Positions 30,646-41,283 are shown, numbered from the stretch's first letter. The stretch is DNA of 64,000 nt from Blastococcus carthaginiensis (GCF_030731085.1 NZ_JASNFN010000001.1:372001-436000), one strand, 5' to 3'. Notes: a model not told the origin generated them from the sequence alone. Made by a program: numbers and translations.

Positions 30646-31628
30646 CCGCCACGGACGTGCAGGTCACCGCGTCCCCGGCCTCCGGCACCGCGACCCCGCT
30701 GCGGCTGGGCACCCGGGCCAGCGTGCTGGCCCGGACCCAGTCCCGCGCCGTCGCCGACGCCCTGACCGCCGCCACCGGCGTGCCGGTGGAGCTGGTGCTG
30801 ATCAGCACCGAGGGCGACCGGTCCTCGGCGGCGATCGCCCAGCTGGGCGGCACCGGCGTGTTCGTGACCGCGATCCGCCGCGCCCTGCTGGACGGCGAGG
30901 TCGACCTGGCGGTGCACAGCTACAAGGACCTGCCCACCGCGCCCGAGCCGGGGCTGAACCTCGCCGCCGTGCCGGTGCGGGAGGACCCGCGGGACGCCCT
31001 GGTGGCCCGCGACGGGCTGACCCTCGGCGAGCTGCCGCCCGGCTCGCGGATCGGCACCGGCGCCCCGCGCCGCGTCGCCCAGCTGCGCGCCCTCGGCCTC
31101 GGCCTGGAGATCGTGCCGATCCGCGGCAACGTCGACAGCCGGCTCGCCCGGGTGGCCGGGTCGCCCGGCGGCCCCGGTGACCTGGACGCCGTCGTGCTCG
31201 CCCGGGCCGGCCTGAGCCGGATCGGCCGCAGGGACCGGATCACCGAGACCCTCGACCCGCTGCAGGTGCTCCCGGCCCCGGCCCAGGGGGCGCTGGCGGT
31301 GGAGTGCCGCACCAGCGACGCCCGCACCCGCGAGCTGCTGGGCCGGCTCGAGGACCCCGCCACGCGCGCCTGCGTGGTGGCCGAGCGCGCCACCCTCGCC
31401 GCGCTCGAGGCCGGGTGCAGCGCCCCGGTCGCCGCGTACGCCGAGGTCGCCGAGGGGGAGAGCGGCCCCGAGCTGTTCCTCCGGGCCTCGGTGACGGCCC
31501 TGGACGGCAGCGACTCCGTCCGCGGGTCGGCCACCGGCCCGCTGACCGACGCCGCGTCGCTCGGTCGGGCCCTCGCCGCCGAGCTGCTCGACCGGGGCGC
31601 GGCCGCGCTCATGGCGGCCGGCGAGTGA
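30642..31628 (+). CDS. hemC: porphobilinogen deaminase (hydroxymethylbilane synthase) HemC
   Basis: HemC polymerises four porphobilinogens into hydroxymethylbilane. The 328-residue protein has LRLGTRASVLARTQSRAVADAL (about 19-40), DLAVHSYKDLPTAPEPGL (about 88-105), GTGAPRRVAQLRAL with the substrate-binding arginines, RGNVDSRLAR, and the cofactor-binding Cys in LEAGCSAPVAAYAE (about residue 259). All motifs are complete. It overlaps hemA by 4 bp, but 91 bp with two hairpins separate it from hemD, the only real gap in this part of the operon. Confidence 0.96.
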   Translation: MTATDVQVTASPASGTATPLRLGTRASVLARTQSRAVADALTAATGVPVELVLISTEGDRSSAAIAQLGGTGVFVTAIRRALLDGEVDLAVHSYKDLPTAPEPGLNLAAVPVREDPRDALVARDGLTLGELPPGSRIGTGAPRRVAQLRALGLGLEIVPIRGNVDSRLARVAGSPGGPGDLDAVVLARAGLSRIGRRDRITETLDPLQVLPAPAQGALAVECRTSDARTRELLGRLEDPATRACVVAERATLAALEAGCSAPVAAYAEVAEGESGPELFLRASVTALDGSDSVRGSATGPLTDAASLGRALAAELLDRGAAALMAAGE

Positions 31629-31657
31629 CCTCCCGCCCCACCCAGACCCCAGAAGAC

Positions 31658-31701
31658 GCCCGAACGCCTCGGGCCATACCAGACGCCCGACCGAGTCGGG
31701 C
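31658..31701 (+). repeat. twin hairpins in the hemC-hemD gap
   Basis: Two hairpins with identical GCCCGA/TCGGGC stems (31658-31663 with 31669-31674; 31685-31690 with 31696-31701) are spaced 27 bases apart, in repeated AGACGCCCGA..TCGGGCCA units. They could attenuate or protect the transcript ahead of hemD. Confidence 0.6.
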
Positions 31702-31719
31702 CAGGATCAGGAGCACGTC

Positions 31720-33264
31720 ATGACGCGCTTGCGCAAGACCGCAGGCCAGGCCGGCCGGGTCGTGTTCGTCGGCGCCGGCCCGGGTGACCCGGGCATGCTG
31801 ACCGCCCGCGCGAGCGCCGCGCTGGCCGAGGCGGCGGTGGTGCTCGTCGACCCCGACGTCGCCCCGGCCGTCCAGGACGCCGTCCGCGCGGCCAACCCGG
31901 GGACCGAGCTCACGCCGGTGTCCGGGGAGCCCGCGGAGGTGGCCAAGGGCGCCGTCGCGGCGGCCAAGAACGGCGCCGTCGTCGTCCGGCTGGTGACCGG
32001 TGACCCCTACACCTCCGACGACGTCGTCAAGGAGGTGCTCGCCGTCTGCCGCACCTCCGTGCCCTTCGACGTGGTGCCGGGCGTCGCCACCGCCACCGCC
32101 GTCCCCGCCTTCGCGGGCGTGGCGCTGGGCAGCACCGCGGTGACCGCGGACCTGCGCAGCGGCGTGGACCTCCCGGCGCTGGCCGGTGCCGCCGCGTCGG
32201 CCGGGGGCACGCTGGTGCTCCAGGGCACCGCCGACCAGCTCCCGGACGCCGCCGTGCGCCTGGTGGAGGGCGGCCTCGCCGGCAGCACCCCGGTGGTCGT
32301 CACCACCGGCGGCTCCGGCACCGGCCAGAAGAGCCTGGTCACCAAGCTGTCGGCCGTGGCGGAGAAGACCGCCGGGCTGGACCCGCTCAGCGGGCAGGTG
32401 GTGGCCACCGTCGGCACCGCCGTCGACAAGCGCGGCCGGCTGTCCTGGTGGGAGAGCCGCCCGCTGTTCGGCTGGCGGGTGCTCGTGCCGCGGACCAAGG
32501 ACCAGGCCGGGGAGATGAGCGACCGGCTGCGCGCGTACGGCGCGGTGCCGGTGGAGGTGCCGACGATCGCCGTCGAGCCGCCGCGCAGCCCCGCGCAGAT
32601 GGACCGCGCCGTCAAGGGCCTGGTCACCGGCCGCTACGGCTGGATCGTCTTCACCTCGGTGAACGCGGTGAAGGCCGTGCGCGAGAAGTTCGTCGAGCTG
32701 GGCCTGGACGCCCGCGCCTTCGCCGGCGTGAAGGTCGCCTGCGTCGGCGAGCAGACGGCCGACGCGGTGCGGGACTTCGGCATCCAGCCGGAGCTGGTGC
32801 CCACCGGCGAGCAGTCCAGCCAGGGCCTGCTGGCCGACTTCCCCGAGTACGACGACGTGCTCGACCCGATCGAGCGGGTGCTGCTGCCGCGCGCCGACAT
32901 CGCCACCGAGACCCTCGCGGCCGGGCTGGTCGAGCGAGGCTGGGAGATCGACGACGTCACCGCCTACCGGACCGTGCGGGCGGCCCCGCCGCCGGCCGCG
33001 GTGCGCGAGGCGATCAAGGGCGGCGGCTTCGACGCCGTCTGCTTCACCTCGTCGAGCACCGTCCGCAACCTGGTCGGCATCGCCGGCAAGCCGCACGCCA
33101 AGACCGTGGTCGCGGTGATCGGCCCGGCGACGGCGGCGAGCGCCCAGGAGTTCGGCCTCCGCGTCGACGTGCAGCCCGAGACCGCCGCCGTCGCGCCGCT
33201 GGTCGACGCGCTGGCCGAGTACGCCCTGTCGCTGCGCGAGGCGGAGGACGGCGAGGGCAAGTGA
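31720..33264 (+). CDS. hemD: fused uroporphyrinogen-III C-methyltransferase / uroporphyrinogen-III synthase
   Basis: The 514-residue fusion has an N-terminal CobA/CysG-like methylase domain (about 1-245: VVFVGAGPGDPGMLTARA, LVTGDPYTSDD, PGVATATAVPAFAG) and a C-terminal HemD domain (about 255-505: GWRVLVPRTKDQAGEMSDRL, WIVFTSVNAVKAV, CFTSSSTVRNLVG). HemD closes hydroxymethylbilane to uroporphyrinogen III. The methylase half has VRLVTGDPYTS where active enzymes usually have RLKGGDPFVFGRGGEE, so its activity, which would feed sirohaem or cobalamin, is doubtful. Such fusions are common in actinobacteria. GTGA overlap with hemB follows. Confidence 0.92.
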   Translation: MTRLRKTAGQAGRVVFVGAGPGDPGMLTARASAALAEAAVVLVDPDVAPAVQDAVRAANPGTELTPVSGEPAEVAKGAVAAAKNGAVVVRLVTGDPYTSDDVVKEVLAVCRTSVPFDVVPGVATATAVPAFAGVALGSTAVTADLRSGVDLPALAGAAASAGGTLVLQGTADQLPDAAVRLVEGGLAGSTPVVVTTGGSGTGQKSLVTKLSAVAEKTAGLDPLSGQVVATVGTAVDKRGRLSWWESRPLFGWRVLVPRTKDQAGEMSDRLRAYGAVPVEVPTIAVEPPRSPAQMDRAVKGLVTGRYGWIVFTSVNAVKAVREKFVELGLDARAFAGVKVACVGEQTADAVRDFGIQPELVPTGEQSSQGLLADFPEYDDVLDPIERVLLPRADIATETLAAGLVERGWEIDDVTAYRTVRAAPPPAAVREAIKGGGFDAVCFTSSSTVRNLVGIAGKPHAKTVVAVIGPATAASAQEFGLRVDVQPETAAVAPLVDALAEYALSLREAEDGEGK

Positions 33265-34310
33265 TCGGCGGGGGTGCCGGGGCGGGGCAGGCGCAGGGCG
33301 CCAACCCGGGCTTCGCGCGCGGGCGCCGGCTGCGGTCGACGCCCGCGCTGCGGCGGCTGACCGCGCAGATCCGGGTGGCCCCGGCCGACCTGGTGCTGCC
33401 GGTCTTCGTCAAGGAGGGCATCGACGCACCGGTGCCGATCGGCTCCATGCCCGGCGTCGTCCAGCACACCCAGGACTCGCTGCGGAAGGCCGCGCACGAG
33501 GCGGCCGAGGCCGGCGTCGGCGGGCTGATGCTCTTCGGCATCCCCTCGGGCAAGGACCCGGTCGGCTCCCAGGCCGACGCCGCCGACGGCGTGGTCAACG
33601 TGGCGCTGCAGCACCTGCGGGCCGACCTCGGCGACGAGCTGGTGCTCATGGCCGACCTCTGCCTGTGCGAGTACACCGACCACGGGCACTGCGGCGTCGT
33701 CACCCCCGCGAGGGGTGGGCTCCGGGGGCAGGGCGGGGAGTTCGTCGTCGACAACGACCCGACCCTGGACCGGTACGCCGCCGTCGCGATCGCGCAGGCC
33801 CGGGCCGGCGCCCACCTGGTCGCTCCCAGCGGGATGATGGACGGCCAGGTGGCGGCGATCCGCGCCGGGCTGGACGGCGCCGCGTTCACCGAGGTGCCGA
33901 TCCTGGCCTACGCGGCCAAGTACGCCTCCGGCTTCTACGGCCCGTTCCGCGAGGCCGCCGAGGGCGCTCCGCAGTTCGGCGACCGGTCGACCTACCAGAT
34001 GGACCCGCCGAACGCCGACGAGGCGCTGCGCGAGGTCGCGCAGGACCTCGCCGAGGGCGCCGACGCGGTCATGGTGAAGCCGGCGCTGCCCTACCTGGAC
34101 ATCGTGGCGCGGGTCGCCGAGGCCGTGCAGGTGCCGGTGAGCGCCTACCAGGTCAGCGGCGAGTACGCGATGGTCGAGGCGGCCGCCGCCAACGGCTGGG
34201 TGGACCGCGAGCGGGCCATCCTCGAGACGCTGGTCGCCATCCGCCGCGCGGGCGCCGGTCAGGTGCTCACCTACTGGGCCGTCGAGGCGGCGCGGCTGCT
34301 GACCCGCTGA
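33261..34310 (+). CDS. hemB: delta-aminolevulinic acid dehydratase (porphobilinogen synthase) HemB
   Basis: HemB condenses two 5-aminolevulinates to porphobilinogen. The 349-residue protein shows RLRSTPALRRLTAQIRV near the N-terminus, the zinc-type cysteine cluster ADLCLCEYTDHGHCGV (about 131-146), the two substrate lysines in AAKYASGFYGPFR (about 216-228) and VMVKPALPYLD (about 269-279). The three-Cys signature indicates zinc rather than magnesium dependence. The GTG overlaps hemD by 4 bp. Confidence 0.95.
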   Translation: MIGGGAGAGQAQGANPGFARGRRLRSTPALRRLTAQIRVAPADLVLPVFVKEGIDAPVPIGSMPGVVQHTQDSLRKAAHEAAEAGVGGLMLFGIPSGKDPVGSQADAADGVVNVALQHLRADLGDELVLMADLCLCEYTDHGHCGVVTPARGGLRGQGGEFVVDNDPTLDRYAAVAIAQARAGAHLVAPSGMMDGQVAAIRAGLDGAAFTEVPILAYAAKYASGFYGPFREAAEGAPQFGDRSTYQMDPPNADEALREVAQDLAEGADAVMVKPALPYLDIVARVAEAVQVPVSAYQVSGEYAMVEAAAANGWVDRERAILETLVAIRRAGAGQVLTYWAVEAARLLTR

Positions 34311-34317
34311 CCCGGGG

Positions 34318-34809
34318 GTGGTCGGGGACGTGACGTACGTCGAGCCCGGGGGCTCCTGGCGGCCGTTCTGGCTGGTCGCCGGGGTCCTCGGGCTCTTCGT
34401 CGCCTGGGACCTGCTGCTGCCCGGGCCCGACGTCCCGCCGCTGGTCTGGGTGCTCACCCTGGTCGGGGTGCCCGGCGTGGTCGCGATCGGCTGCCTGTCC
34501 GCCCGCCGGGTGTGGACGGTGCGGGTGGACGCCGGCGGCCTGACGGTGGGCCGGGAGCAGGTGCCGCTGCGCGACGTCGACGCCACCGCGCTGCGGGAGG
34601 CCGACGCCGGGGTGGACGCCGGTGCACCGGTGCTCGGTGGGGGCTGGTCGCTGCCGCGTGGCCGCACGGGGCTGCCGCTGCGGCTCGCCGACGGCCGGAC
34701 GGTGCTGGTCCCGACGCGCGACCCCGCGGCGCTGCGGGCCGCCCTGCTCGGGAGTGTGCGCGATGCCTCCGACCGGTCGCCGGGCGCAGAGGGGACACTG
34801 GGGACGTGA
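34318..34809 (+). CDS. small membrane protein with two N-terminal helices (Rv0513-like position)
   Basis: This 163-residue protein has two predicted helices (about 15-34 and 41-61) followed by a soluble domain of short strands (RRVWTVRVDAGGLTVGREQVPLRDV onward) that looks PH-like, as in DUF3093-type proteins. I cannot confirm the family. It lies between hemB and hemL, where M. tuberculosis has the transmembrane gene Rv0513 after hemB. The start is GTG 34318 (GTG 34330 is also possible), 7 bases after hemB, and the stop overlaps hemL by 4 bp, so it belongs to the operon. Confidence 0.7.
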   Translation: MVGDVTYVEPGGSWRPFWLVAGVLGLFVAWDLLLPGPDVPPLVWVLTLVGVPGVVAIGCLSARRVWTVRVDAGGLTVGREQVPLRDVDATALREADAGVDAGAPVLGGGWSLPRGRTGLPLRLADGRTVLVPTRDPAALRAALLGSVRDASDRSPGAEGTLGT

Positions 34810-36173
34810 CCTCGCTGGACAACCCGCCCTACACCTACGAGGCCCCCGTCTCGGCCGGCCTCTTCGCCCGCGGTCAGGAGATCACCCCGGGCGGGGTGAA
34901 CAGCCCGGTGCGCGCCTTCCGCGCCGTCGGTGGCACGCCGCGCTTCATGGCCGAGGGCTCCGGTCCCTGGCTCACCGACGCCGACGGCCGGCGCTACGTC
35001 GACCTGGTCAGCTCGTGGGGGCCGATGATCCTCGGCCACGCGCACCCCGCCGTCGTCGAGGCGGTGACCGCCGCCGCCCGCCGCGGCCTGTCCTTCGGCG
35101 CCCCCACCGAGGGCGAGCTGCAGCTCGCCGAGGAGATCCGCGCGCGCGTGGCGCCGGTCGAGCGGGTCCGGCTGGTCAACTCCGGCACCGAGGCGGTGCT
35201 CTCGGCCGTGCGGCTGGCCCGCGGCGCCACCGGCCGCCCCCTCCTGGTCAAGTTCGCCGGCAACTACCACGGGCACGTCGACGCGCTGCTCGCCTCCGCC
35301 GGTTCCGGGGTGGCGACGCTGGGGCTGCCCGACACCCCCGGCGTCACCACCGGCGCCGCCGCCGACACGGTCGTGCTGCCCTACAACGACGTCGCCGCCG
35401 TCGAGGCGGTCTTCGCCGAGCGGGGGGCGCAGGTCGCCGCGGTCGTCAGCGAGGCCGCCCCCGGCAACATGGGCGTCGTGCCCCCGCTGGACGGCTTCAA
35501 CGCCGAGCTGCGGCGGATCACCGCCGCGCACGGCGCGCTGCTGGTCCTCGACGAGGTCATGACCGGGTTCCGCGTCTCGCGGTCGGGCTGGTACGGCCTG
35601 GACCCGGTGGACGCCGACCTGTTCACCTTCGGCAAGGTCATGGGCGGCGGGCTGCCCGCGGCGGCCTTCGGCGGGCGGGCCGACCTCATGGACCACCTCG
35701 CGCCCAGCGGGCCCGTCTACCAGGCCGGGACGCTCTCGGGGAACCCGGTGGCGGTCGCGGCGGGGCTGGCCACGCTGCGGAACTGCACCGACGAGGTCTA
35801 CGCGCGCTGCGACGAGGTCTCCGCGGTGCTGCGCGGCGCCGCCAGCGCGGCGCTCTTCGCCGCCGGCGTGCCGCACCGGGTGCAGCAGGCCGGCAACATG
35901 TTCTCGATCTTCTTCGTGCCCGACGAGCGGCAGGTGCGCGACTACGACGACGCCCGCACCCAGGACGTCTCCCGCTACACCGCCTTCTTCCACGCCCTGC
36001 TCGCCCGCGGGGTGTACCTCCCGCCGTCGGCGTTCGAGGCGTGGTTCGTCAACGCGCAGCTCGACGGCGAGGCCCTCGACCGCGTGCTCGAGGCCCTGCC
36101 CGCGGCGGCCCGCGCCGCCGCCGAGGCCGACACCCACCGCACCGGTGCGATCGACAGCGAGCGCTCCTCGTGA
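34806..36173 (+). CDS. hemL: glutamate-1-semialdehyde 2,1-aminomutase HemL
   Basis: HemL isomerises glutamate-1-semialdehyde to 5-aminolevulinate using PLP. The 455-residue fold-type I enzyme has ITPGGVNSPVRAFRAVGGTPRF (about 25-46), VNSGTEAVLSAVRLAR, FAGNYHGHVDALL, VLDEVMTGFRVS with the PLP aspartate, and the Schiff-base lysine in FTFGKVMGGGLPAAAFGG (about residue 278). All motifs are typical. The GTG overlaps the preceding membrane protein gene, and its stop overlaps the phosphatase start. Confidence 0.95.
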   Translation: MTSLDNPPYTYEAPVSAGLFARGQEITPGGVNSPVRAFRAVGGTPRFMAEGSGPWLTDADGRRYVDLVSSWGPMILGHAHPAVVEAVTAAARRGLSFGAPTEGELQLAEEIRARVAPVERVRLVNSGTEAVLSAVRLARGATGRPLLVKFAGNYHGHVDALLASAGSGVATLGLPDTPGVTTGAAADTVVLPYNDVAAVEAVFAERGAQVAAVVSEAAPGNMGVVPPLDGFNAELRRITAAHGALLVLDEVMTGFRVSRSGWYGLDPVDADLFTFGKVMGGGLPAAAFGGRADLMDHLAPSGPVYQAGTLSGNPVAVAAGLATLRNCTDEVYARCDEVSAVLRGAASAALFAAGVPHRVQQAGNMFSIFFVPDERQVRDYDDARTQDVSRYTAFFHALLARGVYLPPSAFEAWFVNAQLDGEALDRVLEALPAAARAAAEADTHRTGAIDSERSS

Positions 36174-36802
36174 CCACCACCGTCGTCCACCTCTTGCGCC
36201 ACGGCGAGGTGCACAACCCGCTGGGGGTCCTCTACGGCCGGCTGCCCGGCTACCGGCTGTCCGCGGCCGGCGAGGCCATGGCGGTCGCGGCCGCGGAGTG
36301 GTTCCGCGGGCGGGACGTCGCCCACCTGGTGTCCAGCCCGCTGGAGCGGGCCCGCCAGACGATCGGGCCCCTGGCCGAGGCCACCGGGCTGGAGGTCGCC
36401 GTCGACGAGCGGATCATCGAGGCGGGCAACGCCTTCGAGGGCACGGTCGTCGGCCGCGGGGGCGGCGTCTTCCGGGCGCCCCGCAACTGGTGGAAGCTGC
36501 GCAACCCCGTGCAGCCCTCCTGGGGCGAGCCGTACGTCGAGATCGCCGCGCGCATGATCGCCGCCGTCGAGGCCGCCCGCGACGCCGCCCGTGGCCACGA
36601 GGCCGTGCTGGTCAGCCACCAGCTGCCCATCTGGACCACCCGGCTGCACGTCGAGGGGCGCCGGTTCGCCCACGACCCCCGCCGCCGGGAGTGCTCGCTG
36701 GCCAGCGTCACCTCGCTGACCTACGAGGACGACCGGTTCGTGGGCGTCTCCTACGCCGAGCCGGCCGGCGCCACCGATCCCGACGCGGTGCCGGGCGCAT
36801 GA
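36170..36802 (+). CDS. histidine phosphatase family protein (Rv0525-like)
   Basis: This 210-residue branch-1 histidine phosphatase has VHLLRHGEVHNP (catalytic His near residue 9), LVSSPLERARQT (about 56-67), and the second histidine in AVLVSHQLPIWTTRL (about residue 150). The insertion FRAPRNWWKLRNPVQPSWGEPY is distinctive. The substrate is unknown. It sits between hemL and the TlpA-like gene as Rv0525 does in M. tuberculosis, and all boundaries overlap by 4 bp, implying a role tied to haem or cytochrome c maturation that remains undefined. Confidence 0.85.
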   Translation: MTTTVVHLLRHGEVHNPLGVLYGRLPGYRLSAAGEAMAVAAAEWFRGRDVAHLVSSPLERARQTIGPLAEATGLEVAVDERIIEAGNAFEGTVVGRGGGVFRAPRNWWKLRNPVQPSWGEPYVEIAARMIAAVEAARDAARGHEAVLVSHQLPIWTTRLHVEGRRFAHDPRRRECSLASVTSLTYEDDRFVGVSYAEPAGATDPDAVPGA

Positions 36803-37371
36803 GGCGGGTGCTCACGGCCGTCCTGGCGGCGGCCCTGCTCACGGGGTGCAGCACGGGCTCCGACGCCGTCGACGTCAACAACGGCGGCGAGTTCCGCTTC
36901 GTGGCCGGCACCCCGGCCGGTGAGGTGATCCCGTCCGACGAGCGGCAGGCCGCGCCGCGGTTCGCCGGCGAGCTGCTCGACGGGAGCGCCTTCGACTCGG
37001 AGGCGCTCGACGGCGAGATCGCGGTGATCAACTTCTGGGGCTCCTGGTGCCCGCCCTGCCGGGTGGAGACCCCCGAGTTCGAGGAGGTCTACGCCGAGGT
37101 CGGGGCCGAGGGGGTCGAGTTCCTCGGCATCAACGTCAAGGACGACCGCCAGCTCGCGCAGGCCTTCCTCGACGGCAAGGAGATCACCTTCCCGTCGCTG
37201 TTCGACCCGCGCGGCGAGGTGGCCCTGGCGTTCCGGGACTACCCGGCCAACGCCATCCCGTCCACCATCGTGCTGGACCGGCAGGGGCGGGTGGCCGCGG
37301 TGTACACCGCGGCCGTGCAGCAGGAGGACCTGCGGACGGTGCTGGACCAGGTGCTGGCGGAAGGAGCCTGA
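36799..37371 (+). CDS. TlpA/ResA-like thiol-disulphide lipoprotein (CcsX)
   Basis: This 190-residue exported lipoprotein has a signal peptide with lipobox LLTGC (Cys at about residue 20) and a thioredoxin-fold domain with the active site NFWGSWCPPCRVETPEFEEVY (CPPC, about 83-86) and the cis-proline in NAIPSTIVLDRQG. It likely reduces apocytochrome c haem-binding cysteines outside the membrane, receiving electrons from CcdA. It is followed 2 bp later by ccdA. Rv0526 is the M. tuberculosis counterpart. Confidence 0.92.
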   Translation: MRRVLTAVLAAALLTGCSTGSDAVDVNNGGEFRFVAGTPAGEVIPSDERQAAPRFAGELLDGSAFDSEALDGEIAVINFWGSWCPPCRVETPEFEEVYAEVGAEGVEFLGINVKDDRQLAQAFLDGKEITFPSLFDPRGEVALAFRDYPANAIPSTIVLDRQGRVAAVYTAAVQQEDLRTVLDQVLAEGA

Positions 37372-37373
37372 CC

Positions 37374-38194
37374 GTGGGGGAGACCTTCGCCGGCCTGGTC
37401 ACCGACGGGCCGCTGCTCGTGGCCGCGGGCATCGCCGCGCTCGTGGGGCTGATCAGCTTCGCCTCGCCCTGCGTGCTGCCGCTGGTGCCCGGCTACCTCT
37501 CCTACGTCACCGGGCTGGTCGGCAGCGGCACGCGGACGGCGGCCGGCGCACCCGCGCCCGCCGGCGGTGGGACGGCGACGGCGGTGCGGGCGACGGTGGA
37601 CGAGCGCGCGCCGGGGGGCCGGATGGTGCTCGGCGCGCTGCTGTTCGTGCTCGGGTTCACCCTCGTCTTCGTGGCCTTCGGCGCCGCGTTCGGCGGGCTG
37701 GGCCGCCTCCTGGTGGAGCACGCCGACACCCTCAACCGGGTCTTCGGGGCGATCACGGTCGTCGTCGGGCTGGGCTTCCTCGGCTGGCTGCCGCTGCTGC
37801 AGCGCACCAAGCGCTTCACCGCCCGGCCGGTCGCCGGGCTCGCCGGTGCCCCGCTGCTCGGGATCGTCTTCGGTCTGGGCTGGACGCCGTGCCTGGGACC
37901 GACGCTCGGCGCGGTCTACTCGCTGGCCGTCTCCGAGGCCACCGCAGGGCGCGGCGCGCTGCTGGGTGTCGCCTACTGCCTGGGTCTGGGCGTGCCCTTC
38001 CTGCTGGTCGCGCTCGGCGCCCGCTGGGCCGTCGGCGCCACCTCGTTCCTGCGCCGGCACGCCCGTGCGGTCACCCGCTTCGGCGGCGCCGTCCTGGTGC
38101 TCATCGGCCTGCTGCTGCTCACCGGCGCGTGGACCGAGATGATGGGCTGGCTGCGCTCGTGGCTGGCGGCCACCGGCTTCGGGGACTCGGCCCT

Positions 38195-38198
<4 letters not shown>
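37374..38198 (+). CDS. ccdA: cytochrome c biogenesis protein CcdA
   Basis: CcdA moves reducing equivalents from cytoplasmic thioredoxin across the membrane to the ResA/CcsX-type thioredoxin. The 274-residue protein has about six helices and the two redox-active cysteines in SFASPCVLPLVPGYLSYVTG (about 23-42) and GLGWTPCLGPTLGAVYSLA (about 166-184). A Gly/Ala-rich loop (about 48-75) is longer than usual. The GTG has AAGGAG 8 bases upstream. The stop overlaps the resB GTG by 4 bp. Confidence 0.93.
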
Positions 38199-39806
<1,608 letters not shown>

Positions 39807-39814
<8 letters not shown>

Positions 39815-40751
39815 CTCCTCGCTGGCCGAGCTGTCGGACAGCCTGTTCTCCGTGAGCGTCGCGCTCTACTCCGTCGCGCTGCTCGCCTTCTGCGCGCAGC
39901 TGGCCTTCGGCCGGCGGGTGGTGCGCAGCCGCGAGCTGGCCGCCGTGGGGGCCGGCGCGACCGGCGCCGCCCCCGAGCAGGCCCCGACCGCCGAGACCCC
40001 GCGGGGCAACCGGTGGGGGCTGGCCGCGATCGGGCTCACCGTCCTGGGCGCGCTCACCCACACCGGCATCCTGGTCACCCGCGGCATGGCGACCGACCGG
40101 CTGCCGTGGGGAAACATGTACGAGTTCGCCACGGCGGTCGTGCTGGTCGCGGTGGTGGCGTACGTGGTGCTCGCGGTGCGCACGCCCAACCTGCGGCACA
40201 TCGGCGTCTTCGTGCTGGGGCCGGTCGTGCTGTCGCTGGTGGCCATCGGGCTGGGCCTCTACACCGAGGCCGCGCCGGTGGTCGCCGCGCTGCGGTCGGC
40301 GTGGCTGGCCATCCACGTCACCGCGGCCATCCTCGGCTTCGGCATCTTCATGGTCAGCGGCATCGCCAGCGTCCTGTACCTGGTGAAGGCCCGCCCGGGT
40401 GCGGACGAGGGGGGCGGCGTCGTCTCCCGGCTGCCCGCGGCCGCCACGCTCGACCGCGTCGCGCACCGGACCGTGGTGCTCGGCTTCCCCATCTGGACGT
40501 TCGCCGTCATCGCCGGCGCCATCTGGGCCGAGGCGGCCTGGGGCCGGTTCTGGGGCTGGGACCCGAAGGAGACCTGGTCGTTCGTCGCCTGGTTCGTCTA
40601 CGCGGCCTACCTGCACGCCCGGACGACGCCCGGGTGGCGGGGGCGCACGGCGGCGTGGGTCAACGTGGTCGGCCTCGCCGTCATGATCTTCAACCTGACG
40701 TTCGTCAACCTCGTCTCCAGCGGGCTGCACAGCTACGCCGGGGTGGAGTGA
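39807..40751 (+). CDS. ccsB: cytochrome c biogenesis protein CcsB (CcsA family)
   Basis: This 314-residue haem-handling membrane protein partners ResB in system II. About eight helices are visible, along with the tryptophan-rich haem-binding WWD motif WGRFWGWDPKETWSFVAWFVYAAYLHAR (about 249-276) and flanking histidines in LTHTGILVTRG, IHVTAAILGFG and SGLHSYAG. An N-terminal variable loop is Ala/Gly-rich. It ends the rex-hem-ccs operon; a 7-bp hairpin follows at 40780-40802. Confidence 0.95.
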
Positions 40752-40779
40752 CGCCCTCCCCCGTCGGGGCGGGACCGCG

Positions 40780-40802
40780 CCGGCAATGCTGCCCGTTGCC
40801 GG
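40780..40802 (+). terminator. hairpin ending the rex-hem-ccs operon
   Basis: CCGGCAA (40780-40786) pairs perfectly with TTGCCGG (40796-40802) across a 9-nt loop, 28 bases after the ccsB stop. Confidence 0.5.
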
Positions 40803-40867
40803 GCCCTCGTGCTTCCATGCCCCCATGGAGCTGACCAGCAGCGCACCGGCAGGCGGGAAGACGACCC

Positions 40868-41161
40868 GTGGGTAGGCACGAGGCGCCCGAAGGCGCGTCG
40901 CCGCACCCGCTCGTCGCCGCGGCGCTCGCCGGCCGGCCGGCCGAGGCCGCCGGTGGGCACCGCCACGAGCCCCGGGCCGCGGCGGAGGAGGGGGACCTGG
41001 GCTGGCCGGGGGACGAGCCCGCCCCCGGCGGCGGGGGGCTCGGGTGGCCGGGCGACGCCGCCGCCGAGCAGCAGGTGCAGGCCACCCTGCCGCCCGTTCC
41101 CGCGGAGGTGCCCCCGCGGCGCGGCTGGCGCCGGTTGTTCGGCGCGGCGCCGGCGGCCTAG
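40868..41161 (+). CDS. small hypothetical protein, Gly/Pro-rich
   Basis: This 97-residue frame begins with a GTG preceded by a weak GGGAAGA Shine-Dalgarno. The middle contains two copies of a GLGWPGD/DLGWPGD motif (about 43-49 and 57-63), and the C-terminus is RRGWRRLFGAAPA, a basic amphipathic end. No family is recognised and no membrane segment or signal is present. It lies alone between ccsB and a convergent small gene. The repeated motif and typical codon bias support translation, but homology evidence is missing. Confidence 0.45.
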   Translation: MGRHEAPEGASPHPLVAAALAGRPAEAAGGHRHEPRAAAEEGDLGWPGDEPAPGGGGLGWPGDAAAEQQVQATLPPVPAEVPPRRGWRRLFGAAPAA

Positions 41162-41229
41162 CTACTGCGGCCGTCAACGTTCGCCTGCCTGGCGGCTGCC
41201 TTCCCGAGACCGCCGCTGATGGCGACGGA

Positions 41230-41283
41230 GTGCGCAGATGGTCAGCTTTCGGCACGGGAATGGCGCGTCTGCGCACACCGTCC
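41230..41283. repeat. inverted repeat containing 20-bp repeat copy 2
   Basis: GTGCGCAGA (41230-41238) pairs perfectly with TCTGCGCAC (41268-41276). The right arm and flank (41264-41283) are the reverse complement of 4174-4193 with one mismatch. It lies between convergent genes and could be a bidirectional terminator. Confidence 0.45.

Noticed and set aside
32964..36137. 1057-codon minus-strand frame opposite hemD, hemB and hemL
   Set aside because: No start signal or domain. It is the mirror of three intact haem genes and is explained by GC codon bias.
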